Both the position numbers and the translations under genes were made by a program. This document shows, piece after piece, positions 12,711 through 25,500 of a stretch of 64,000 bases of DNA (position 1 is its first letter; each line of letters begins with the position of its first letter). Source of the DNA: Marthasterias glacialis (Eukaryota > Echinodermata > Asteroidea > Forcipulatida > Asteriidae); the NCBI GenBank assembly GCA_911728455.2, contig OU452221.1, positions 8,937,918 through 9,001,917 of the forward strand, given 5' to 3'. Below the pieces are notes generated by a model. It was not told the DNA's origin, searched no databases, and worked only from the letters and a program-made list of their open reading frames with translations.

Positions 12711-12990
12711 TCTCTGAAGACTGTAAAAAAAAACTGTACACAATTTCTTTCATTTCTGTCTACAGTTTCCACTTTGGAAGGCACTTCACACAGCAGGAAG
12801 GGACTTTGAGGAACAATGAACTCCTTTGTTCAACAAAATACTGACCTTGAATATCAATTAACAATGCCAGCGTTTTCAATAAAGAAAGAATTCCTGAATA
12901 CACCAGAAACCTGTGGTATGTATGACATGGCACTCACATTCATTTTTTAGATGAGCCGTCAATATTACCACAGTAATTTGTTTTGTGACA

Positions 12991-13096
12991 TCACTTTTGG
13001 GAATGCTAGGTGGCAGCAGACTTACCGGCTCAGAAATACGTACACGATGGAAACCTTCCTGGTAGGTCTGCTGCCACCTAGCATCACAAAGTCCCC
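12991..13096. mobile_element. MITE, GGTGGCAGCAGAC family, copy 1
   Basis: This ~106-bp element is almost all terminal inverted repeat: ACTTTTGGGAATGCTAGG then TGGCAGCAGACTTACC at the left, complemented at the right by GGTAGGTCTGCTGCCACC then TAGCATCACAAAGTCCC. Other copies are at 16566-17106 (interrupted), 19868-20005 and 25180-25487 (interrupted). Confidence 0.75.
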
Positions 13097-13361
13097 CACT
13101 GAGATTGGTACCCATCTTAAGATGAATCAGTGGTAAGACATCTGCTCTAGAATGACTGGGGTCTTGAGTTTGAATCCTACACAGAGCTCAGATCACTCTT
13201 ATCAGAGTTTTAGGTGGCTCAAAGATTTGAAAAAATAAGGCAGTGCTACTTCTTTAAAATGATTTACAATATTTCCCTTCATGTACACACATGTGTGTGT
13301 GGTTGAGCACCACTGGCGGAATAAAATGTTCAACGTGTAGATGATGTCAAACCTTAGTTCT

Positions 13362-13547
13362 TTAATCTCCAACATCGCTGTCTCTGTCTCCAAGCAACCA
13401 GGTGATGTAGAAGCCTAAGGCCAGGAGCGCAGTGCCAAGGAGGTCTCCGATGGCAGTCAGGTACGGGATGGAGAAATTATCGGGGTCTTTGGACTTCTTC
13501 CAGAGGAGATGGACTAGCCAGTTGGCGGTAAAAAGGAGTATTCCAAC
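13362..13547 (-). CDS. SLC41A exon 9, terminal (residues 507-567, TAA)
   Basis: Acceptor CCATCTCAG. It codes [20 protein letters not shown], then a final helix and the acidic tail GDRDSDVGD before TAA at 13362-13364. The D-R-D-x-D-V-G-D ending is shared with vertebrate SLC41A1, which argues that the C-terminus is intact. Confidence 0.93.
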   Translation of the reverse strand, partial: VGILLFTANWLVHLLWKKSKDPDNFSIPYLTAIGDLLGTALLALGFYITWLLGDRDSDVGD

Positions 13548-16500
13548 CTGAGATGGGAACGGCAGGCAGTTAGTTGCAAGGAAATTAATGAAGGGTCAAG
13601 AGTGCCTTCAAAACAGACCAGGGGGTGGATTTATCTCGAGTAACTAGTCCTAACTTATAGGAATAGTCATAAGATAGGACTAGTCCTAAGTTAGAAATAG
13701 TTTTGTTAAATCCACCCCAGGGGTCCAATTTTATAGAGCTCCTAAATAGAAATTATGATTTAACATCTCAAGAAACGTTTACTTGGGGACAAATTACTTA
13801 AGCCTAAAAACTTGAAAATATAGTTCTACAGATTATCAGTTGCAGAGATTATTATTATTATTACAGCTACTTATTTGAACAAGACAAACATCAACAACAA
13901 AAAATACCTGTTAATGCAAATAATACAATAGAACATCAAGGTAAATAGTAAACAACAACTTAACAGCAATTAAGCTGTAACGACCAATATTCAAAACAGA
14001 ATTCTCCAGCGACCGGCTGTATACCGGGCTGCAAAGGAATGAGATCAGCTGCGACAACACTAGGCCTGTCAGAAATGAGGGCACTCACAGGCAACTGCTA
14101 CTCTACATATTGGTCTTTTCTTTAACAAGAAAACACCTATAGTACAGAAATACAAAGAGCACACAATAAAGAGATGTTATCACAGTAATGAATTTACAAA
14201 TGAAAAGAACGACAACAGGATCAAAAAAATATGTTATGCAGATCAAACGCTACTCTAAATATTGGTTTTTCCCCTAACAAGAAAACACCTATAGTACAGA
14301 ATTACAAAGAGCACACAATAAAGGGATGTTATCACAGTTAATGAATTTACAAATGAGAAGTACAACAGGATAAAAAATATATATATTATGCAGATTAAAT
14401 ACTACTCTAAATATTGTTCTTTATAACAAAAAACACCAATAATATGCAGATTTACAAAGAGCACACAATGAAGAGCTGTTACCAAAATAAATGAATTTAC
14501 AAATGAGAAGTATGACAACAGGATCAAAATAAAAACTATGCACGTCACACACTACTCTAAATATTGGTCTTTCCCTTACAAAATACACCAATACAAAATT
14601 ACAAAGATTAGACAATAAAGGACTGTTATCACAGTTAATGAATTTACAAATGAGAAATACGACATCAAGATAAAAATAAAAATTAAGCAGGTTAGGGGGT
14701 TGCAAAAGTCAATAATGTTGTTTGGGAGCATGTAATCCCATGCATAAATAGAAACAAAGAAGTAGGAAACACTGTTAATGCACAATCAAATAAATACATC
14801 TACAAATACTGATGGAAGGGGAGCCCTGACAAACAAATGATAATATGCTATTCATGAGAAACGAGCGTAGAGGACTGAGTGCAGCCGCATCCTGGATGTG
14901 GGCAGGGATTCTCTCCCACATACTCAGGAAGCGACGGGATGGAGAGTGAAAACAAAGGCATTGGTTCGGGCTGGGAGTTGAAGAAATGTGAGGAAGTCAA
15001 GATAAGGAGGGTTTATGAACAAATTATCTTTCATGAATTCACAGTGAGAAGTTCTGTACAAACCCTTGAAAACAATTGAACAAAAAGAAGATCCCATCTA
15101 GAATTTGGTATTGACCAGGTAGGCGACTGTAGTCTGTCCTTGTACAACATTTTACTCTGACATTTGGACAGTGTGACACAGTTAGTTCATACAAGTTAAA
15201 GTCAGTCAACTTTGCCAGTTCTACCAGTTTAAAAATTGTTGATGATCGTGATGCCACTTTTCTACCATCGCAGGCAAACTTTGGCAGCATGTGATGCATT
15301 TGAAAATTAGGTCTCTCCTCTCAACCAAGAGCTGTGTGTAATGACTCATAACGACTGGCTTACCTGAATCAATGCAACTGCTAGATACATGATGGTCACT
15401 CTGATAGTAATGGACGTATGTCCTGCTTTGACCATTGATATCAAGAAGAGAAAGATGAGCTGGCCTGGAACCACCAACAAGAACAGGACTCGACATGAAC
15501 GAGCATGCTGGTCTGTAAACAACAAGAAAACGGAGCTAGTGTATTCATTTACTCTGACTCTGCAACATGTAAAACTCGAGAACATCAGCTATTCAGAAAA
15601 AAAGCGAGCATCAAATTTAAAAAAACTAAAAACAAATATGGGTCATTCCACCAAGTTGGGACACAGTGTGATTTTTGTGCAACATTTGTCCATATTATGA
15701 AAAGAAATCATTTATTTGACTCAATTATTTCATGTAACATTCTCCTTTGTACGTGAAATGTTTGTTGAAGTATAAAATTGTTTTAATGTATTTTAATGGA
15801 AATTATTATGAAAAATAAAATTCTGGATGTAACACGGACATGGTGTCCGTGTTACATCCAGAATTTTATTTTTCAAATTTTTCGACACTCAAATACATTA
15901 TGCAAATTCACTTTTTGCAGTAATTACAAGGTACAAAATGTACCAGGCAAAACATTTGTTGTGATAGTCAGTGATTAAATACAGCAGAAATGGGGCAGGA
16001 CTAAAATCATGCAGACGTCATACAAATGTCACAAACTGTGTCCCAACTTGGTGGAATGACCTATATATCTCATACCAGCCGCATGAGGCTTGAACCCGCA
16101 TGCCCTCAATAGCTGCAAATAACTATAAGATATGACCTAGGCCAATCCAGACAATGAAGAACCTGGAACAGGTCATGTTCTGAATCGTTATTTTTCACGT
16201 TTCCCATAACATACCATCCTACTACATGTAATTCTAATAGCAAGCAAAGCTGTTGTGTCACATTTTCACTACAAGAGTTGGCTACAAATTCATAATGTAG
16301 CCTTTTTGAGGTATGGTGGACACTCAAGGAGTGCCTGTTTGGTTTGGGTGTATACAGACAAAATTACCCAAACCAAATAGAGCACTTGTAAAGTGTTCAC
16401 CATATCTCAAAAAGGCTAATGGTGATAAATGTAAAGAAAAGTAAGGTAATGATAGAACACCTAATATTTGGTCTTGGCTTCTTTGAGAATATAATTTTTT

Positions 16501-19500
16501 TGTTTTTCAACTCACCATGAAATTGTTAGAAATTATTACATATTGGTTGAAACTTTAACGGTGAGAGACTTTTGAATGCCAGGTGGCAGCAAGCATACCA
16601 AGTAACTTTCCATAGACCTTTCTATTGTTGATAAAAAAAACGCGCTGGTTGGCATGGACGGCCAAATGTAGCAAAACATTCAAGTCTTGTTGACAGACGT
16701 TGTGACAAAATTCAACATTTTTGCAAACTGTCTATTTAAAGAAAACACATCCCATCATTGGTTGGCTTGTTTCGACCAAATTCTTCACAATTTTTGAATA
16801 TTTGTATGACATTTTTGCAAACTGTGATTATCTCCTTTTGCTTTGCATTGATTGCTCCCCATAGTTTCTCCGTCTTGGTTGGCAAAAACTTGGGCTGTGA
16901 CGTTGCAAAAGAAAGGTCTATTGTTTATGTAGATCTAAGGCTGTGGCCAAGTTAATGGCTTCAGCTGTGGTTATGGCCAGAACAGTGATTGTTGTCGTTG
17001 GAGCCAACGGCCAAAGCTGTAGCCGAAGTCGCTTGATTCAGACACAGCTGAGGGCAATGGATTCATGTGGTAAGTCTGCTGCCACCTAGTGTCCCTGAAA
17101 GTCTTCAATGGCAGTAACATAGACCTTTCCATTGTTGATAAACAAACCAAGCTGGTTGGTATGGACGGCCAAATGTAGCAAAACATTCAAGTCTTGTTAC
17201 AGACGTTGTGACCAAATTCAACATTTTTGCAACTTTCTATTTAAAGAAAACACATCCCATTATTTGTTGGTTTGCTTCCAACAAATTTTGAACAATTGTT
17301 GAATATTTGCGTAACATTTTTGCAAACTGTCTATGCTTTGCGTTCAAGGCTCCCTGTAGTTTTTCCATCTTGGTTGGCAAAAACTTGGGCTGTGACGTTG
17401 CTAAAGAAAGGTGTATTCCTTTCCAAAGACCCACTGCTGTACCTTGACTTCACACTCACCTGAGCCAAAGAATATTTTAATTGGATTAAGGCACAGTCCT
17501 TTCCGTCCAGGGGGCAGGGTACCAGGCTTGCCTAGCCTGTGGAGATGGGTTGATATTCTACTGGCCTGGACAGCTACTAGGTTACCGCCTACGCCGTTGA
17601 TGACAGGGCTGAAGACAGCGACCCCTGCATTCTGTCGGATAGCAACATCTAGGACTAGGCCACCACAGCTAATCACATCCGGGAAATATATTTAAAAAAA
17701 AATTATCCAGTCAGTTTTAACCTCAAGATTTATTACTTAAAAACATCAAAGTGGGTATACCCAAAGAAAATTCACTGGGCCAGCGGTCTCAAGATATTTT
17801 CTTGACAGAATTGAAGGTTGCTGCGCCAGTATCTTGACAAATTTGTGCAGCTATGGTAAGGAAAGGGTTACGTTTCTGTTTTGAGGAATCGATGGTTTCA
17901 TTACAATGAATCTATCAATATTAATATTAATTAATCACATCTACGCACCTGCTGATCATCATAGCAATGATGACTGGACTCCATCCATGATACAGTACGT
18001 CATGGGTGTACTTATTGTGGTGGGAGAGATAGACCCATAGGGGTACCAACATCAAGAAGAATAAAATGATACAGGGCGCCAGCCAAGGTTGCCTGACATG
18101 TTCATCATCACCTGGGAGAGTTGAAAAGAGCAATAAATAAATCAAGAAAATAAATACCATGTTGGTTGGTACCCTGTAGCTATCTATTAAAATAACGTGG
18201 TAGGTAACTGGCAGCCGCAACTTCACTTGACCTTGCGGAGCAATAGAGGGTATGCACAGCCGTTTTCCTGCAGTAAACTTACGGCCATTTTGACCTCATT
18301 GAGGGCGCTTCTGTACATACCTCTATGGGGACTCATGACGTCAGATGCATAAGGTCTATCAGTGAGTTATGTAACTCAATATTGATGAGATCAAGTGAGG
18401 TTGCACCAACTAGTTACCCTTTACCAATATAATACTATATCACGTATACCACATCCTTAACAAAAATCAATTACCACTGGGCCCAATTTCATAGAGCAGC
18501 TTAAGCAGATACTCGAGATTAACATTTTCTGCTGAGCAAAAATAAGCAAGAAACCTGTTGCAAACAGGACATATGACTTGGTACTTTGGCTGGTAACCTT
18601 TTTCTGGTAAGCAAAATTGTTTTGTGCTTAGCAAAATTTGGGGCTTAAGGCAGCTCAGAAACTGGTCCCTGATTTTGCACAAAATTTGATCATGATTTAT
18701 TAAAATTTATTGTTAACCACTTACCCCGGGGATTCTTCAATTTTTTCCCCGTCCCGAGCTTATTTTGTTGCAAATACCAGAGTAATTTTTCTTTGAGAGA
18801 GTACCGCTGGCACAAAGAAACCCTGACTCGACATAGCCAATAGAACATGAGTGAGTTTTGAGTGAGTTTTGTTTTCTCTACCGAGAAAATGTCAAATTCA
18901 TGCACCGTGAATTGCAAAACCTCGGCCCTAACCCAAGGCATAGGATTAGTACTAAACCCGGAACAATAGCTGGATTCCCAGTCTGACTTGAGCCGAAATA
19001 CAATGAGTAGACAATGGTGGATGTTTTGTAATCCTCTTCTTGGAACAAAAGGACAAAGGTCTGGAATCGGGGATTATACAAAAACCACCGCTCGATAGCC
19101 AGAAAACAGCAAAATATTCAAGACCATGTTTTCTCTTTGTGTGGGTGAAACGAAGCGTTAGATGGCGTGTGCGTGCTCTGTGCATGCTCAGCAGTGGAAT
19201 GATTGGACAACATTCCGATTTTTACACAATGGTGACTTTTAACGTCCCCATTTGCTGGCTCAAAATTATTGCTTTGATAAATTAAAGTAAATTACTAATT
19301 CTTCGCATGAGTGCATGAATGACTGTTGCATCATAGGTCAAATACTAGTGTGATGATAATGTGAGTTCAATAAGCAGTGCCTATTGAAACATTAGGGTTC
19401 GCTAAAGTGCGCAATTTTGTTTCCTTCACATGTTAAAGCAATATACGTGGGAACCCAAAAAGGTTTGAATATGCTTGAGACTTTCACAATTTGTTCGGGA

Positions 19501-22500
19501 AGGGTTCTGCCCAAAATAAGTCATAATGGTTTAGGCTTATGCACCACTCAGTTGGGCAGTCTGTTCAGAAGGTTTCTACCCACAATGGGTCGTTCAGAAG
19601 GGTTCTATCCACAATGGGTCATAATGGTTTACGCAAAAGCATCACTCAGTTGGTATTGTCATATCCCATAATAAATGCTCTGATCAGAATTATTTTTCAG
19701 AATTTGTATTCTGGGAATTTCGGAGGTTGAATAAAAGGTTTTTGTAATAATCGAGTAAAAAATGACATGAAACACAAAAAAGCTTACAAGGTAGGACTCC
19801 GTAAATCTTCATTTTTGTTAGCTGCACGCTGTTAGTTGCACATTGAACCGCATGTCAACTGACAGGAAACTTTTGGGGCCGCCAGGTTGCAGCAGACTTA
19901 CCAGGTATATCCATTTTTCTTGGATATGTGGGCATGCTCAGAACTAGGTAAACAATGAAATTTACCTGGTAAGTCTGCTGCCCCCTTCAGTTCCAAAGCC
20001 TCCCATTGTACCAGCTGCCACCAATGATTCCCCCCACCCCAAATTAAAAGTAAGAACATACAGCTTATATTTTCCAGCGACACTTCTATAAAGTTGTTCA
20101 GATTGCTTGACATCCTCCAGTGCTGATTGTCAACAGTTGTGAGATATTTTCCCATCGAAACCACATATTGCATCCTGGGTATTGAACGCAATCTGCAGAA
20201 GTACACGTTTACTGCAGCACATTTATACAGTCAACAGGAAGTTAATTCATGTTTATCAGCACAGTTGTCCCAAGACTGTTTCAACAAGTTATTGCCGGGT
20301 GACGTGTAAACACGCCAGTATTTTCCCTGCCCGATATCAGATGTTGTGAACTTTGTATTTTTGTGTGAATTTGAAAGACCGGAATGAAGGTCGCGCGGAC
20401 ATTCCATTTCAGAGCGTGCACAGCGCATGCACTTACCATGAAACGCTTTGTTTCACCCACACAAAGAGGACAGATGGTACTGGAAATAATGCTGAAATTC
20501 TTCCTTCATGCGGGGGTTATTGTGTAATCCCCGATTCCAGACCTTTGTCCTTTTGTTAAAATCTTGATGTTTCCATGAGAATTTTGTTTTCTTGGCTTTG
20601 TATAGTCAGGGTTTCTTTGTGCCAGTGGTATTCTCAAAGAAAAATGATTCCAGCAATTCTGATGCTACACATTTTTATGCATTCCACTCACGCTTGTAGG
20701 ATAACGAATAATGCTTGTTACCTATTTACACATTTTTTTTACGCAATTCGCCCATCAAAGAGCCCAAAGGCCACTCGAGGTGTGGGCTACTTTTGGGGCA
20801 TTGGGGCAGAATAGAAACCTGCCCCAATGCGCAGAAACAAGACATGGAGAGATATAAACGCAAGTCTCTTCACAGCACCGCTAAGAACAGGGAGGGGTAA
20901 ATGAATCCATTGTGAGACAAACATAACTGCCTCTTCCCCTATTTGAAGCAACTATAGTTAAGTGTCTTGCTCAAGGACACAAGAGTCATGACCGGGATTC
21001 GAACCCACATCCTGATGACTTAGCCACCAGAACGTGAGTCCGATGCACTAAACCGCCCGGCCACGACACACTATAAACATACCTATACATAGCCCTATTG
21101 CCACGACATACATACCTATTGCCCTATAAAGTAGACTGGTGATCCAGGAGAGTAAGGCAAGAGTGGTGAGATCTCCAAGGCTAGCTGCTATAGGTGTAGC
21201 CACGTTGTCCGGATTGATGTGACATTTCTTGGATATCAGAACAACAGCTACCATTATAGTTCCTGAAGAGTGAAGAAAGGAAAACAGAACTACTGCATGA
21301 TCATTTGATCGGGTAATAATAATGATACTAATGTAGTCTTAGAAAGTGCAAGTACATGTACAGTATCCACCATAAGGTGCTCAAGGCGCAAGAAAATTAT
21401 TATCGCTGGTCATTCGTCAGGCATACTTTTAAACAGTCCTGGAAATTTCTCAACTCCATGGGAGTACAAACTTGGCAGCCTGTTTGGTACTCTGCTGATC
21501 TAGAAAACCAGGGGCAAATTTCAAAGCGCTGCATAACGACAAGCAAATTTTTGTACTCACTATAGCAGAAAAATTTGCTTAAAGGGCCCATGAAGAGGTT
21601 TTTTGTCACAGAACATTTTTGTGGCTTAACATATGGTTTGAAATTAACAAAACATAGTATTGACTATTTTGATGTGTCTGTTATGCGTTAAGACACTTTA
21701 ATTGAGCCCCGAAAATGTGTGCCATTTGATTGCGCATAGATCCATGACGTAGCGCTGATGATACCCTAAGCATGTACTGACGTATTCTTACCCAGTATAC
21801 CGCTGGCCAGTGAGGCCGTGACCAGACTGCTAGCACACAGTAGTAGAATGTGATAAATGTTGATCTCTCCATCCGGTATATATCCCATCAATGCTGCAGC
21901 CATAGATGCTAAGAATCCAACCACTATAGCTTGGCACTACGTACAAAATACAATTAAGTTTGTCAACAAATTTGCATTTCAACCCGACAGGAACAATAAT
22001 CTAAACAATACTTGGTTCTTGTAAAGTGCATCCTAGTAGCCAGATCAAGGCACTTTATATAACACCCAAGCAGATCCTTGTCATTTGATTGGAGGATGGT
22101 CGGTCACGTGATAGCAAATAAACGTACCATTGCACGCTACGTCATTCACAATGCATTTTTCGTTCCATTCACCGTGCATTTTTCGTTCCATCCAATTTGT
22201 TTCATTGTACGCTTGCCCGCCCTCCATTGACGAAAGTGACTATTCGATTAAAAATGGCTGAAGCTTATTATACTTTATAGTGTTATCCTCCAATCAAATG
22301 ACAAAGATCTACCTGGATGTTATATAAAACAAATATTATGAATGTTTTTCATTCACGAATAGTAAGAATATTTTCATTCATTGAAAGATGGAATGTTCCA
22401 TTCAACTCGGCTTTGCCTCGTTGAATGGAACATTCCATCTTTCAAAAATATTCTTACCATTGCACTCATAAACATTCATTATTTGTATATTACATAACTA

Positions 22501-25500
22501 ATTAGATATACTTAGACATTTCTTTAAACTTTCTCAATTCCCTGGGGAGCATACAACCCCCCCAGCTGCTTAAGTTGGCGATAAGGGGTTAATCCAACAT
22601 AATACTGTCTCATTCCTCTCAGGTTCTAAGTTAAAGACCTTGGATAAGGGAACAATGGTTAAATGCCTTGCTCAAGGACATATGTGTCATGACCAGGAAA
22701 TAAACCCACTCACTGAGGATTCAGCAATAAGAATTGAGTCACATGCATTAGACCACTCGGCCACGATACGCCACAAAGGAAGGTATGCGTAGAGTCTCAA
22801 AAATGAGATCAACACACAAAAAACCCTGTCCCATCAAATACATAGCGCATATCGTTGTGTGCCTGGAAGAAGGACGTCATGAAAGTGTGACCAGCGAAAG
22901 GTCGTAAGCAATTACTGTCCAAAATTGTGTGTCAAGAAAACTAGGTGTGAATGTTTGGTGGTTTTTCTGCTATTTGTAAGTCATTCAGGAAAGTTAAATT
23001 CTGCATAGGAACGGAAAAACATGTCTTGGGTGTAGTTCTAGCAACAATATTGTAACGGCTGTGCCAATCATCAGCAGAGGGCGCCAACACGACTCCGTGA
23101 GGAGTCGGTTGGTGCGAGCCCCTGCTGGAAGATTCAGCAACCCCTAGACCGGAGAGACGTTTCCTAAACGTCTTGCACGATTGTGATTTGTGAGAACAGA
23201 CGTATTAAAATAAAGCTCCCTTTGTAGTGTCATGAAAGCAGAGAATTGTGTGTCGAAGTCGATAATTTACTGTGTGGATTCACGTTTGTGTTACAATATA
23301 CAACAGTTATACCCTATAGTTTTGTTTTAAAAAGAACCATGTTATTTGCTTATGTGACCTTCTGTTGGGCAAAAAGTGCACTTTGTGTTCCTGGAAGAAG
23401 GTCGTACAGCCTTAGGATCTTCTTCCGGTCACACTTCGATATATGATATATGAAGAGCTCATTTAATCTAGCAGTGCCCTTTGTTCAAAATGTGTAATGC
23501 CATACATTCTAAGCGGTACATAACTACATTTTTTAGAAATTGCAAAAAAAATATTAATAAATCGAAAACAAATTCAAAACAATGACAGCAGTCCAGGCAT
23601 ACCCAAATTCAAAGTTGACTTTCCAAACTTAATTTTGCTCACATCTTGACATTTCACAAAGACATGGTCACGTAGTGTGTTTTTGTAGCCACTACAAATG
23701 CCGTGAAAAAGGGGCCAATTTAGTTGGCCCTGCCATCGATACACAGTCCAAAAATTGAAATCGGCCCGAGATGCTGCTAGGGTTAAATAGTCTGTGCCTG
23801 ACTGCATGCCCTGGAACCTCTAAGATGGAGCAAGTACGTTGTGATGTCACTATACTGTGTAAGTGTACAAACTCATCTTAAGATTAATCTTGCCCAAAAT
23901 TGTCTCAAGCTAATAAGAAAAAGAAATGGCCTTGTCAAACTAGGAAGCGTCTACAGGCAACTTGGAGGAACACTTTGATAGCAAAGGAGTTATTTTTCCA
24001 TCACTGTCTTTACTAACCCCAAGAAAATTAATGTGAAAATTCAAAAGTGAATGGCTTTTGTTCTTTGGGATTGCTTGGAACAATTTGCCCATAATTTGCC
24101 TGTAAATTTCTTATTTCTCATTCTTGAAGGGCCCTTTAACTTTAACTTGCAAGCTTTAACTTGCAAGATTTGAATACTTCTTCTAAACTCTCATAATAAT
24201 TTGGGAGGCTAATCACCCTTACTGGCAGCTGAGAAGCTGAATTGCAAAGGACGCGGTTACACGTGTTCAAGCAGCAGGCATTTAAGGATGCCTTTGACAG
24301 CCAGCCACACCAACCCATATATGACCCATAAATGACCCGAAGGACCACAGCCAGAGATCAAAAGTGTTTGACCCTTCAGGAGGGCGGAAAACTGGAGGGC
24401 CCGGAGAAAACCCCTCTTGCACAGGAGAGAACCACAGCACAGCTCTACTCACATAAGGCCCTTGCCAGCAATTGAACCAGGGCTACAGAGTGGTGAGAGG
24501 CAAGTGCTTTACGCACATGCCACCCATGCCAACAAATTAATTTGGAACAACAGTGCTGACGTGACGAGATGAAATTTTTTCCCACCTACCTGAGTGAGGG
24601 CCATGTTGCCACCTATCATTTTCCATCGGTCCTTCTTATCATCAATGTTGCCCAGGTTAACCTACAAATAGATCATTCAAAAACAATACAACATTATTTA
24701 GAATCTATCATTTTTCTAATCATGAAGCACTGCTATAATTGATTCACATTTGCAAAAAATTAAAGTTCTTCTTTTATTCTTTTTCAGTTGCATCACAAAA
24801 GATGTGCTAGGGGAGTTTTGGGGAATCCAAAAGCACACTAAAATACAAGGCTTGGTTTTTAAGCTCAACAGACTAAAAAATGATCTGTTCTTTAAAATTA
24901 TTATACGCAAATTATTCATAAACAAAACTTCTGCAACTAACAGTTTCAACTAAACCAATAAAAGGAAATAAAAACCATGGAACTTGGTTAAAAAAAAAAT
25001 GAATGACAAGCTAGGGACTTTGAAGTGATATGCGCTCTACAAATACGGTTTATTATTATTATTATTAAGCTACCTGAATGGAACGAGATACTTCCTGGAA
25101 AAGCTGTTACGGTACTACTCATCAAAATAGACATTTATTCCCAAATTTTTCTTTCTGGGAAAAACCAAATGCCAGCTCACAATAGGAGACTTTTGGGGAT
25201 GCTTGGTGGCAGCAGACTTCTCAGGACAATCCACTGTTCTCCGATGTGTGCACAGGCCTGATTGCTTCATTCTAGAAACGGCAAGGGCACCGAGGCTTTT
25301 TCTTCTTAATATAGGGCACCTCAATGAGGAAGTTGTAAATTTCTATTGAAACATTACAAGGGCACCAAGGAAATGACAGCAATTGCCTCCGTGAAGTTTC
25401 AGGCCTGTGTGTGCATAATATTAGAAATGCGTACAGCTGGAAATGGTACGTCTGCTGCTAGCTAGCATCCCAAAGTCCCCCTATTGACACAATTCTTCTG

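Larger units (their letters stand above)
1770..13361. other. Intergenic block dominated by repeats
   Basis: Between the left-edge gene and the 3' end of the SLC41A gene I find no exon-like frame with good splice context and no recognisable protein. Open frames here, including 128 codons at 5240-5626, fall inside inverted-repeat elements. The block holds SINE fragments near 3500, 6710 and 12088, several MITE families listed separately, a CA-repeat near 9257-9280, a GA-repeat near 11354, three imperfect ~20-bp GC-rich units near 4555-4640, and otherwise plain AT-rich DNA. Confidence 0.6.

Noticed and set aside
15389..15756. Plus-strand frames opposite SLC41A exon 8
   Set aside because: They are antisense shadows extending into the MITE at 15637, with no homology.
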